From an uncultured Prevotella sp. (lineage in GTDB: Bacteria > Bacteroidota > Bacteroidia > Bacteroidales > Bacteroidaceae), in the NCBI GenBank assembly GCA_947169685.1, contig CAMVQS010000011.1, forward strand, positions 1 through 49,798: a stretch of DNA of 49,798 bases. The letters run 5' to 3'. The notes under the pieces were generated by a model. That model ran no database searches. It was not told the origin of the DNA and worked only from the letters and a program-made list of their open reading frames with translations. The translations under genes were made by a program, and so were the position numbers. This document shows positions 7,979 to 15,438 of this stretch, one piece after another. Position 1 is the stretch's first letter, and every line of letters starts with the position of its first letter.

Positions 7979-9677
7979 AGGCTATCATCGTCGTATGCAC
8001 GTGGGTTCCCTTGTAGTCGAAAACTGCCTGTGCCACCTTCTTCTGCTTGCGCTCGTTCTCCGTGTTCTTGGGGAACGCCTTGTTTTCTTTGAAGAGCTTG
8101 AGTGTTGCCTTGATGACGGGGTCGTCAGCGTTCAGATATTGCGTCCAAGCCTGTTCGCTCATCATGTTGTAGATGATGCGGCTGTTGACGTAGCGCTCCA
8201 GCAGCTTGTGCGACTTCTGGATGAGGAGGTTACGGCGTTTCAGACCGTTCTTCTCGGCATAGCTGACGAAGAGCTCCACGGTGTTCAGCTTCTGCAGATA
8301 GTCGGCCAGCGACTTCATGTCCTTATAGGTGTTCAGTTTGCTACGGTTCTCGTCGGTATAGGTGTAGGCGAACTGCAGGATGAGTCCGGTCATGGCAGCT
8401 TCCTTGTAATAGGAGGTCATACCCAGCGTGTCCTCCGGTACGAAGATGTCCGGTGTGATGCCACCACCGCCATAGACGGTACGCTTCTCAATGAGCGTGT
8501 GGTAGGCTGGTCCAGTGTGCTTGATGCTGTCCTGCGAGAAATACTCGCCGTGCTGGTAGCGCGTCATGAGGTCAGTCTCGTAGTCACGGTCTGAGCCTGA
8601 CGCGTAGGGCTTCTGGATGCAACGGCCCGACGGGGTGTAGTAACGGGCAATGGTCAGGCGTATCATGGAACCGTCAGCAAACGACAACGGCTGCTGCACC
8701 AGTCCCTTTCCGAACGAGCGGCGTCCGATAATGGTTCCGCGGTCGTTGTCCTGGATAGCACCTGAAAGAATCTCGGAGGCTGAAGCCGAACCCTCGTCAA
8801 TGAGGATGACCAGTGGAATGCGCTGATAGGCTCCGTGACCGTCGCTCTTGTATTCCTGACGGGGCGAGCGGCGACCTTCCGTATAGACGATGAGTCGGTT
8901 CTTGGGTAGGAACTCATTGGCAATCTTGACGGCTGATGCCAGATAACCACCCGTGTTGCCGCGCAGGTCGATGACCAGGTTCGAGAATCCTTCCTGTGAC
9001 AGGGTGCCCAGGGCGATGAGCATCTCTGAGTAGGTGTTCTCACCGAAGTTCTTGATGCGAATGTAGCCTGTGTTGTCGTCAAGCATATAAGTGGCGCTGA
9101 TGCTCTTGACTGGTATCTCACCACGGGTAATGGTAAAGTACTTCACCTTCTTTTCGCCGTAGCGTATGATGCCCAGCTTCACTTTCGTGTCCTTGGGGCC
9201 TTTCAAGCGGTGCATGGCTTCCTCGTTGGTAACGATCTTGCCCACAAACGGCTGCTCGTCAATGCTCACAATCTTGTCGCCTGCCAAGATACCTGCCTTT
9301 TCAGATGGACCGTTCGTGATGACGTTCTGCACGTGGATGGTGTCCTGGCGTATGGTAAACTCAATACCGATGCCTGAGAACGAGCCCTTCAGGTCGTCGT
9401 TGGCTGCCTGCACGTCCTTTGCCGAGATATAGACGGAGTGGGGGTCAAGCTCAGAGAGTATCTGAGGCATGGCACCCTCCACCAGACTGTCAATATTGAC
9501 CGTATCCACATATTGGTCGTTAACAATCTGCAGCAGACTGTTCAGCTTGTTGCCGCTTGAGTTGATGATGCTCAAACGGTTGCCCGAGAGGTGGTTGGCA
9601 TAGAATGTGCCGATGAATATTCCGATGACGATGCACAGCGCCATGATCAGCGGCATGAAACGGTTTTTATTGTTCAT
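7971..9677 (-). CDS. C-terminal processing peptidase (S41, PDZ domain)
   Basis: The 568-residue product is a periplasmic serine protease of the CtpA/Prc family. It has an N-terminal signal anchor (about 8-27), a PDZ domain at about 90-190 (ITNGPSEKAGILAGDKIVSID), and the S41 core with IDLRGNTGGYL, the nucleophile Ser301 in GSASASEIL and the general base Lys324 in RRSFGKGLVQ. A long C-terminal helical extension (about 430-568) is typical of Bacteroidetes members. Such proteases trim envelope proteins at their C termini; the substrate is unknown. It starts 4 bases after the dCMP deaminase gene. Confidence 0.93.
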   Translation of the reverse strand: MNNKNRFMPLIMALCIVIGIFIGTFYANHLSGNRLSIINSSGNKLNSLLQIVNDQYVDTVNIDSLVEGAMPQILSELDPHSVYISAKDVQAANDDLKGSFSGIGIEFTIRQDTIHVQNVITNGPSEKAGILAGDKIVSIDEQPFVGKIVTNEEAMHRLKGPKDTKVKLGIIRYGEKKVKYFTITRGEIPVKSISATYMLDDNTGYIRIKNFGENTYSEMLIALGTLSQEGFSNLVIDLRGNTGGYLASAVKIANEFLPKNRLIVYTEGRRSPRQEYKSDGHGAYQRIPLVILIDEGSASASEILSGAIQDNDRGTIIGRRSFGKGLVQQPLSFADGSMIRLTIARYYTPSGRCIQKPYASGSDRDYETDLMTRYQHGEYFSQDSIKHTGPAYHTLIEKRTVYGGGGITPDIFVPEDTLGMTSYYKEAAMTGLILQFAYTYTDENRSKLNTYKDMKSLADYLQKLNTVELFVSYAEKNGLKRRNLLIQKSHKLLERYVNSRIIYNMMSEQAWTQYLNADDPVIKATLKLFKENKAFPKNTENERKQKKVAQAVFDYKGTHVHTTMIAYA

Positions 9678-9681
9678 ATTT

Positions 9682-10122
9682 TTATTTGTTTATTTCGTTG
9701 ATGTCAATGAAGATAACCTCTATACCTGCACGCTGCAACAGCTCAATGCCGTCAGTCAGTCGGTATTTCTCACCATATACCACACGCTTGATGCCTGACT
9801 GGATGATGAGTTTGGCACACTCAATGCAGGGTGAGGCGGTGATGTAGATGGTAGCTCCGTCAGAGTTGTTGTTGGAGCGTGCCAGCTTTGTGATGGCATT
9901 GGCTTCGGCATGCAGCACGTAGGGTTTCGTCACGTTATTCTCGTCTTCACAAACGTTCTCGAATCCGCTCGGCGTTCCGTTGTAGCCGTCGCTGATAATC
10001 ATGTTATCCTTTACTACCAGTGCACCGACCTGTCGGCGCTGGCAGTAGCTGTTCTCCGCCCAGATGCGTGCCATTCGCAGGTAGCGGTTGTCAAATTTTC
10101 TTTGTTTTTCGTTTGATTCCAT
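9682..10122 (-). CDS. deoxycytidylate (dCMP) deaminase
   Basis: The 146-residue enzyme deaminates dCMP to dUMP for thymidylate synthesis. The zinc site is visible as His71-Ala-Glu73 (HAEAN) and Pro98-Cys99-x-x-Cys102 (SPCIECAK), both in the deoxycytidylate deaminase context (GALVVKDNMIISDGYNGTPSG). Length fits the ComEB/dCMP deaminase family rather than the longer RibD or tRNA deaminases. Its start overlaps the 3' end of the M3 peptidase gene by 32 bases, so the two are translated in different frames from one transcript. Confidence 0.93.
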   Translation of the reverse strand: MESNEKQRKFDNRYLRMARIWAENSYCQRRQVGALVVKDNMIISDGYNGTPSGFENVCEDENNVTKPYVLHAEANAITKLARSNNNSDGATIYITASPCIECAKLIIQSGIKRVVYGEKYRLTDGIELLQRAGIEVIFIDINEINK

Positions 10123-12211
10123 TTCGCTTTAGTAATGCGTCTATTGTCGGTTCGCCTCCGCGGAAACGCTTGTAGAGCGTCATGGGGTGTTCCGTACCGC
10201 CACGGCTTAGAATGTTGTCGCGGAAGCTCTGTGCGGTCTTCTGGTCGAAGATGCCGTGTTTCTTAAATACTGAGAAGGCGTCGGCATCCAGTACCTCTGC
10301 CCATTTGTAGCTGTAGTAGCCGGCAGCGTAGCCGCCTGCCATGATGTGCGAGAACTGTACTGTCATACAAGTGTCTGGCAGTTGCTCACCCAGGATGGCG
10401 CGTTTCCAGGCCTGTTTCTCGAAGGGGATGATGTCGGCGGTGAACTCCTCGCGCTGGGTGTAGTACGCCATGTCGAGCAGTCCGAAGCTCACCTGGCGCA
10501 GACAGGCTGTTGCAGCCATGAAATTACGGCTTTTTACGATGCGGCGTATCAGCTCGTCGGGCAATGGCTCGCCTGTTTCGTAGTGGAAGGCGAAGGTGCG
10601 CAGGAAGTCCTTTTCGACGGCGTAGTTCTCCATGAACTGCGAGGGCAGCTCCACGAAGTCCCACAGCACGTTCGTGCCGCTCATGCTCTCAAAACGGGTG
10701 TTGGCAAACATGCCGTGCAGCGAGTGTCCGAACTCGTGCAGGAAGGTCTCCACTTCACTCAGCGTCAGCAGCGCGGGCTTCTCCTCTGTGGGCTTCGTCA
10801 GGTTCATCACGACTGAAACATGAGGGCGGACGTTCTCGCCCTTACGGTCAATCCATTGTCCCTGGTATTCCGTCATCCAGGCACCGCCCTGCTTACCCTT
10901 ACGCGGATGGAAGTCGGCATAGAACACCGCCAGGTACGAACCGTCCTTGTCGAACACTTCATAGGCCTTGACGTCAGGGTGATAGACGGGAATGTTCTTG
11001 TTCTCCTTGAAGGTGATGCCGTACAGTCGGTTGGCCAGCCCGAACACACCGTCGATAACCTTCGACAGCTCAAAGTAGGGGCGTAGCATCTCTGCATCAA
11101 GGTTGTATTTCTTCATCTGCAGCTTGTGGCTGTAGAAGGCAGTGTCCCAAGGTTTAATCCCCTTGTCACTCTCCTCTTTCCTCTCTCCTCTTTCCTCTTT
11201 TTTCAGTTCCTCCCTTTCCTTTACCGCCGTGGGCTTATAGGCATCAATGAGGTCGTTCAGCAGCTTATAGACGTTGCGGGTGTTCGAGGCCATGCGGCGC
11301 TTCAGCACGTAGTCGGCATAGGTTTTGTAACCCAGCAGCTGGGCAATCTCTCGGCGTAGGTTCACCAGACGTTTGCATATCTCCAGGTTGTTCTCACTGT
11401 TGTCGTGCGTGCAGACCGTGTTGCGGGCCATATACAGCTGCTTGCGCAGTTCTCGCTGGGTGGAGTAGGTCATGAACGGGCCGTAGCTCGGCGCATCGAG
11501 CGTGAAGAGCCACGAAGACTCACCCTCTACGGCTGGGTCATTAGTAGCCCCCTCGGGGGCTGAAAGGGGGGCCTCCTTCGCTGCCAGAGCCGCTGCTTCA
11601 CGTGCCGTCTCGGGCAGACCGTCCAGCTGAGCCTCATCGGTAATGTGTAGCGTAAAGGCTTTGTTCTCCTTCAGCAGGTTCTGTGAGAACTGCAGAGAGA
11701 GCATCGAAGCCTCTTCCGTCAGCTGGCGCAGACGGTTCTTGCCGTCCTCGTCCAGCAGGGCTCCGCTGCGTACCAGTCCCTCGTAAGTGTCGTCCAGCAA
11801 ACGCTGTTCTTCAGGCGTCAGATGACGGTGGTGCAGGTGGACGGCCTTGATGCGCTCAAAGAGGCGCGGGTTCAGGCGGATGTCGTTGGCATGCTTCGTC
11901 AGGATGGGCTGCAGCTTCTGTGCCAGCGCATCCATCTCGTCGTTCGTCTCGGCACTCAGGAGGTTGAAGAACACCGTAGAGACACGCGAGAGCAGGTCAT
12001 AGTAACCCTCCTCGTCCTCGTCCTTGTTGATAATGGTGTTGTCGAACGTCGGACGATCGGGGTTGTTGATGGTTTTCTCTATCAGCTCGTTGTCACGCCG
12101 TATGCCCTCCATGAAGGCCTCTTCATAGTCCTCCATGCGAATACGGTCAAAGGGCACCGTGTCGTGCGGCGTGTTGTAAGGTTCCAGAAACGGATTTCTA
12201 TGCTCGCTCAT
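10091..12211 (-). CDS. dcp: M3 family peptidyl-dipeptidase (Dcp-like)
   Basis: This zinc metallopeptidase removes C-terminal dipeptides from peptides. The active site HEFGH is at residues 492-496 (FLHEFGHSLHGMF), followed by a second ligand region and the family's AGGYAAGYYSYKWAEVLDADAF. I chose ATG 12211 (MSEHRNPF) over an upstream TTG at 12232: the -7 element ends at 12237, so the transcript would begin near or inside the longer form. The 706-residue length is slightly more than usual because of two short low-complexity insertions (11169-11196 and 11546-11579) that encode an EERGERKEE stretch and an APLSAPEGATNDPA stretch. First gene of the unit with dCMP deaminase, S41 protease and cyclo-ligase. 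Confidence 0.93.
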   Translation of the reverse strand: MSEHRNPFLEPYNTPHDTVPFDRIRMEDYEEAFMEGIRRDNELIEKTINNPDRPTFDNTIINKDEDEEGYYDLLSRVSTVFFNLLSAETNDEMDALAQKLQPILTKHANDIRLNPRLFERIKAVHLHHRHLTPEEQRLLDDTYEGLVRSGALLDEDGKNRLRQLTEEASMLSLQFSQNLLKENKAFTLHITDEAQLDGLPETAREAAALAAKEAPLSAPEGATNDPAVEGESSWLFTLDAPSYGPFMTYSTQRELRKQLYMARNTVCTHDNSENNLEICKRLVNLRREIAQLLGYKTYADYVLKRRMASNTRNVYKLLNDLIDAYKPTAVKEREELKKEERGERKEESDKGIKPWDTAFYSHKLQMKKYNLDAEMLRPYFELSKVIDGVFGLANRLYGITFKENKNIPVYHPDVKAYEVFDKDGSYLAVFYADFHPRKGKQGGAWMTEYQGQWIDRKGENVRPHVSVVMNLTKPTEEKPALLTLSEVETFLHEFGHSLHGMFANTRFESMSGTNVLWDFVELPSQFMENYAVEKDFLRTFAFHYETGEPLPDELIRRIVKSRNFMAATACLRQVSFGLLDMAYYTQREEFTADIIPFEKQAWKRAILGEQLPDTCMTVQFSHIMAGGYAAGYYSYKWAEVLDADAFSVFKKHGIFDQKTAQSFRDNILSRGGTEHPMTLYKRFRGGEPTIDALLKRNGIKRKTKKI
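11169..11196. repeat. tandem 14-mer repeat within dcp
   Basis: Two exact tandem copies of CTCTCCTCTTTCCT are followed by a partial third. It is read in frame within the M3 peptidase as a charged EERGERKEE insert and looks like an acquired low-complexity insertion in a surface loop. Confidence 0.75.
11546..11579. repeat. GC-rich dyad insert within dcp
   Basis: AGCCCCC at 11546-11552 and GGGGGCT at 11555-11561 form a perfect 7-bp inverted repeat, followed by a G-rich tract and CCTCCTTC. It is read in frame as PLSAPEGATN and resembles in layout the two dyad elements in the TonB receptor gene (18686-18720 and 18911-18939). Confidence 0.6.
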
Positions 12212-12236
12212 ATCAGTTTTCTTTGCTTTCAACCTG

Positions 12237-12244
12237 CAAAAGTA
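12237..12244 (-). promoter_or_regulatory. -7 promoter element for the dcp unit
   Basis: The minus strand reads TACTTTTG followed by CAGG, 25 bases upstream of ATG 12211. This placement decides the start codon of the M3 peptidase. Confidence 0.75.
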
Positions 12245-12298
12245 GTAAAAAACGCTGTAACTGCTGCAGAATTAGAGAAGATTAACTAACTAAACCTA

Positions 12299-12808
12299 CT
12301 ACGGCTTGAAGTCACGTACCAGTTGTTTGAGCGGTTCCACTCCCTCGGCATGGTCTGGGTAATAGCGCAGGATGATGGTTACAAGGCGTGCGCTGTCTTC
12401 TACCACCTTGGCGTAGTATTCGAAGTCACCCTCCTGACCCGTATGGATGGAGTAGTCATCTTCGGCCTCCAGCAGCTCGGCTCCCATGCCCTGCATCTGC
12501 TGACCGGCAGAGCGGAAGATGTCCTCATCGTTGTAGTATTGGGCAATCACGGAGATCGAGATGTCACCACCGACGAACACCTCCTGCAGCGAGTCGTCGA
12601 ATTCCTGATGCACCAGACACGAGGGGTGGGGGATGTCCAGTCCCAATGCCTCGCTGTGATAAACCTCCATGGTGCCGTCTCCAAGCATCATGGCAACGCT
12701 GTCATTGCCCGTGATGACATTATTGAACGACTTGGGTTGCTGATGACCGCTACAGCAAGTGAGCAGTAGCGCAAAAACAGACAGGGTGAGTATAGATAGG
12801 GCCTTCAT
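12299..12808 (-). CDS. lipoprotein of unknown function
   Basis: The 169-residue protein has a signal peptide with a double cysteine at the lipobox (LLLTCCSGHQ). The mature part is acidic, alternates strands and helices (GTMEVYHSEALGLDIPHPSC; EVFVGGDISISVIAQYYNDEDIF), and recalls small Bacteroidetes PsbP- or DUF-type lipoproteins, but I cannot assign it. It is a single-gene unit behind a clear -7 element (12844-12851). Four 15-bp dyads on a 22-bp pitch (12892-12972) lie immediately upstream of that promoter, so regulated expression is likely. Confidence 0.8.
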   Translation of the reverse strand: MKALSILTLSVFALLLTCCSGHQQPKSFNNVITGNDSVAMMLGDGTMEVYHSEALGLDIPHPSCLVHQEFDDSLQEVFVGGDISISVIAQYYNDEDIFRSAGQQMQGMGAELLEAEDDYSIHTGQEGDFEYYAKVVEDSARLVTIILRYYPDHAEGVEPLKQLVRDFKP

Positions 12809-12843
12809 TCCGTTCGTGTTACGTGAGATTGTTATTAGCTGTG

Positions 12844-12851
12844 CAAAGTTA
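12844..12851 (-). promoter_or_regulatory. -7 promoter element for the lipoprotein gene
   Basis: The minus strand reads TAACTTTG, 35 bases upstream of the start codon at 12808. A TTTG about 20 bases further upstream (near 12871) could be the -33 box. Confidence 0.72.
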
Positions 12852-12891
12852 CATAATTATATCATAACTTCAAAATTTCTCAACGTTTTTC

Positions 12892-12972
12892 TTACTCGCC
12901 ATGTAAGGTGTCTTTACTCGGTATGTAAGCAGTCGTTACTCGCCATGTAACGGCCCTTTACTCGGTATGTAA
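12892..12972. repeat. four 15-bp dyads on an exact 22-bp pitch
   Basis: Copies at 12892, 12914, 12936 and 12958 alternate TTACTCGCCATGTAA and TTACTCGGTATGTAA. Each has the outer dyad TTAC-N7-GTAA. The start-to-start distance is exactly 22 bases, about two helical turns, while the 7-base spacers differ in sequence. The array sits directly upstream of the -33 region of the lipoprotein promoter, which suggests stacked binding sites on one face of the DNA. Confidence 0.85.
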
Positions 12973-12975
12973 TAC

Positions 12976-13075
12976 ATACAGATACAGTAAATACAGTATA
13001 TTTATTAAAATCATCACGCGTACGTACACGTACGCGTAGGGTTTATAAAACCATCTGTATTTACTGTATCTGTAT
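12976..13075. repeat. nested inverted-repeat module 1
   Basis: Outer arms of 21 bp (12976-12996 and 13055-13075) are perfect reverse complements, built from repeated ATACAG units. Inside lies a second palindrome at 13016-13037 with arms ACGCGTACGT and ACGTACGCGT separated by two bases. AT-rich spacers separate the outer and inner stems. No coding frame crosses the module. Confidence 0.88.
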
Positions 13076-13090
13076 TTTTATTTTTCTATT

Positions 13091-13190
13091 GGACAGTAGG
13101 ACAGTAAATTAGTTAATTTATAAAAATATTATGCGTACGTGCGCGTACGTACGCATGACTCTTTTTCGGAATTCTACTGTCCTACTGTCC
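13091..13190. repeat. nested inverted-repeat module 2
   Basis: Outer arms of 16 bp (13091-13106 and 13175-13190) are perfect reverse complements made of two tandem GGACAGTA octamers. The inner palindrome at 13131-13156 has arms ATGCGTACGT and ACGTACGCAT around six bases. The overall size and plan match module 1 although the outer sequence is different. Confidence 0.88.
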
Positions 13191-13209
13191 TTCTGTCCTT
13201 GGGATGATG

Positions 13210-13241
13210 CAAAGATACAAAATTTTTAGCCCGTTTCCAAA
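13210..13241 (-). promoter_or_regulatory. orphan promoter reading into the repeat region
   Basis: On the minus strand TTTG (13238-13241) and TATCTTTG (13210-13217) are 20 bases apart, a full Bacteroidetes promoter. The start site would be near 13205 and the transcript would run through both inverted-repeat modules and the dyad array. No open reading frame lies between it and the lipoprotein gene at 12808. Confidence 0.6.
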
Positions 13242-13300
13242 TTTTTCGGCAATTATTTTTTCCTTTTTCTTGAAAATGTCAATCCGAGGGTTTATGTCTT

Positions 13301-15337
13301 CTATTTCGACAGGATACCCGTTTCTTTATCGCTGTGGTTCATAGAGCGTTGGATGTCACGATACTTGCGCCCGTGGTCGAGTCGATATGATAGTTTGAGT
13401 GTCAGCATGTTGCCGTAGTCACGATAGTGCTGTGAGATTACTTTCTGAACATAACGGCTTAAGACCTCAGTCTTGTTAGTCAGCGGATGTTGACTGAACG
13501 GGTGTTGGGCATAGAGGGAAATGGAAAAGGCATTGTTCATTTGATAGCTACATGTGAAGTACCAGGCGGGTGCCTGATGGCCTCGATGTTCTCCCTCCAT
13601 GAAGTTCCAGCCATTATCAGCGTATGCACCAAGCGTCCAGCGACCCAGGTAAGCCAGCAATGAACAGCCGCCGTTGAACGAGGTATAGGTATGCGTATAA
13701 TCCTCGCCGAAATTGAAAAAACGGTAGATACCACCATAGACTGTAGCTGTCAGCTGCTCTGGTATGATGTCCCACTGGTTGTAGCTTTCGACATAAAAAA
13801 AGTTACATTTATTGTCGGCATTAGTCTGCGTCTGATAGAAATGTCCGTCTTGGCGGATGTACTTCTCCATGTTACAATGAGGATTCAGACGGTAATAGCC
13901 TTGTAGTTCAGAGGTGAAGCAAGGTGTGGAATAAGAGAGCTTCAGCTGGTGGGAGACGACGCGGTTGGGATGAATATCCGGATTGCCAAGGATCGTCTCC
14001 ATCGCGTTCTGCTTGATACTGACGTTGCTGACGAGTGCTATCTGGGATGTGTGCTGTGAGATTTCGAAGTCATATTTCACCTTTAGCTTGTTTGTCAAGG
14101 GATAGCTGACGGTGAACTTCGGGCGGAAAAACCAGTTATCCTGCGTTGCCTCACCCTGACGATAATACCGCCTGCTGGCACCAAGGCCTCCCATATACGA
14201 GAGATTGCCAAGATGGCCTTTCAGTTGTGAGAAGAAATAAAGGCTGGAGGTATGCATGTCATTTGTTGCATCGACATCGCCCTGATAAATATTATGGCTG
14301 TATCGCTGTCCGTACTGCGCACCAGCGGAAAAGGTAAAGGGCTTCAGTCGGTTTTCATAAATCGCCTCGCTCCAAAGGCTATAAGTTCTTCCATCTGTAT
14401 TATAACGATATGCAGAACCTTCGTTATTCTCCGTATCTCCTGTTGTCTTGATATACGTCCCTACAACATTCGCTGTCAGCGACTGGTGGCGACGGAAGTC
14501 CTGATGGTAGTAGATATCGAGCGAGGGAGAACTGCTACGGGATGATGAAAACTCGTCATAGGACACATCATTCATCATCATTTTTGCATTGCCGCGTTGA
14601 GGTTGTATATCGCTGCTTCCTAAGAGCTTGGCTTGGAAAACATAGTTCGAGTCGCTTAGACTATAGGTTAGCTGGGCATTGTGGCTGATATTCTTACTCT
14701 GCTTGTTCAGGCTATAGCGGTGAATAGAGGCGATGTTGCCTGATTCCAGTTCATAGACGGCCCGCTCATCATATTCCGCGCCCTTGAAGTTGTGATAGTC
14801 GAGGTCATAGCTGAGTGCAAACTCACTGCGCCCGTAGTTGATCTTGCCAAAGAGTGATTCACTGCCATTCACGGTGGTAAGCGTATTGGTCAGTTGGGTT
14901 CCGACTACATAGCCGCTTACAGGTTTCTTCACCTTAATATCAATAATGTACGCGATGCCCTCGCCATATCGTACACCAGGGTTGTCAATCAACTCAATGT
15001 GGTCAACACCCTGCATGTCGAGTGTCTGCAAATCCTCACGTGAGGCAATGACATCGTTGATGCGCACCTGCACTGTTCCAAGATTCGTCAATGCAGTAAT
15101 GGAATTTTGAGCTTCGTCCACGCGGATGTGAGGCAGAGTGAGTTTCGCCAATAGAGAGTAACCATTGGCAGAACTCTCTATCTGCTGTTTCGTGGGATAG
15201 ATCCATTGGCCATCCACCTTTTGTATGGTACGTGCTCCTTTTACCGTCACCTCATCGAGTGTGATCGTTTTTTCTGTGTCTTGGGCTGCTGAGGTCAAAG
15301 CACTGGCAGCCAACAAGCAAAATAATAATCTCTTCAT
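13301..15337 (-). CDS. outer-membrane beta-barrel protein (TonB-receptor-like family)
   Basis: The 678-residue protein starts at ATG 15337 (MKRLLFCLLAASALTSAAQ), which gives a clean signal peptide; an upstream start adds only three residues. After the signal comes a short plug-like domain (TITLDEVTVKGARTIQKVDGQWIYPT; VRINDVIASREDLQTLDMQGVDHIELIDNPGVRYG), then a long series of alternating beta strands ending in ...KLSYRLDHGRKYRDIQRSM. This matches the Bacteroidetes 'outer membrane beta-barrel' relatives of TonB-dependent receptors; the ligand is unknown. Immediately upstream on the same strand is a membrane-tethered winged-helix regulator, and four 11-bp half-sites lie between them. Only a weak -7 element (TACCTTCG) is present, consistent with activation. 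Confidence 0.85.
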   Translation of the reverse strand: MKRLLFCLLAASALTSAAQDTEKTITLDEVTVKGARTIQKVDGQWIYPTKQQIESSANGYSLLAKLTLPHIRVDEAQNSITALTNLGTVQVRINDVIASREDLQTLDMQGVDHIELIDNPGVRYGEGIAYIIDIKVKKPVSGYVVGTQLTNTLTTVNGSESLFGKINYGRSEFALSYDLDYHNFKGAEYDERAVYELESGNIASIHRYSLNKQSKNISHNAQLTYSLSDSNYVFQAKLLGSSDIQPQRGNAKMMMNDVSYDEFSSSRSSSPSLDIYYHQDFRRHQSLTANVVGTYIKTTGDTENNEGSAYRYNTDGRTYSLWSEAIYENRLKPFTFSAGAQYGQRYSHNIYQGDVDATNDMHTSSLYFFSQLKGHLGNLSYMGGLGASRRYYRQGEATQDNWFFRPKFTVSYPLTNKLKVKYDFEISQHTSQIALVSNVSIKQNAMETILGNPDIHPNRVVSHQLKLSYSTPCFTSELQGYYRLNPHCNMEKYIRQDGHFYQTQTNADNKCNFFYVESYNQWDIIPEQLTATVYGGIYRFFNFGEDYTHTYTSFNGGCSLLAYLGRWTLGAYADNGWNFMEGEHRGHQAPAWYFTCSYQMNNAFSISLYAQHPFSQHPLTNKTEVLSRYVQKVISQHYRDYGNMLTLKLSYRLDHGRKYRDIQRSMNHSDKETGILSK

Positions 15338-15354
15338 ATCTTGCATTTTTGCTG

Positions 15355-15386
15355 CGAAGGTACGAAGAGACTATCTGATTATCAAA
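15355..15386 (-). promoter_or_regulatory. weak promoter of the barrel gene
   Basis: The minus strand has TTTG (15383-15386), a 20-base spacer and TACCTTCG (15355-15362), one base off TAnnTTTG. The start codon lies 17 bases downstream of the -7 element. Confidence 0.6.
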
Positions 15387-15391
15387 AAAAC

Positions 15392-15435
15392 TGCCTGACA
15401 TTTGTCTGACATTTGCTTGTCAGCCAGATGTCAGC
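15392..15435 (-). promoter_or_regulatory. candidate operator: four 11-bp half-sites
   Basis: Read on the minus strand from 15435, four consecutive 11-mers tile exactly 44 bp: GCTGACATCTG, GCTGACAAGCA, AATGTCAGACA and AATGTCAGGCA. The core is TGACA twice, then TGTCA twice, all on an 11-bp pitch. OmpR/PhoB-type winged helices typically bind direct repeats with about this pitch. The array abuts the -33 box (15383-15386), an activator position, and sits between the regulator gene and the barrel gene. Confidence 0.7.
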
Positions 15436-15438
15436 ATT

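Noticed and set aside
12892..12972. Short CRISPR-like array
   Set aside because: Repeats are 15 bases with 7-base gaps and a partial dyad, which fits binding sites and not CRISPR.
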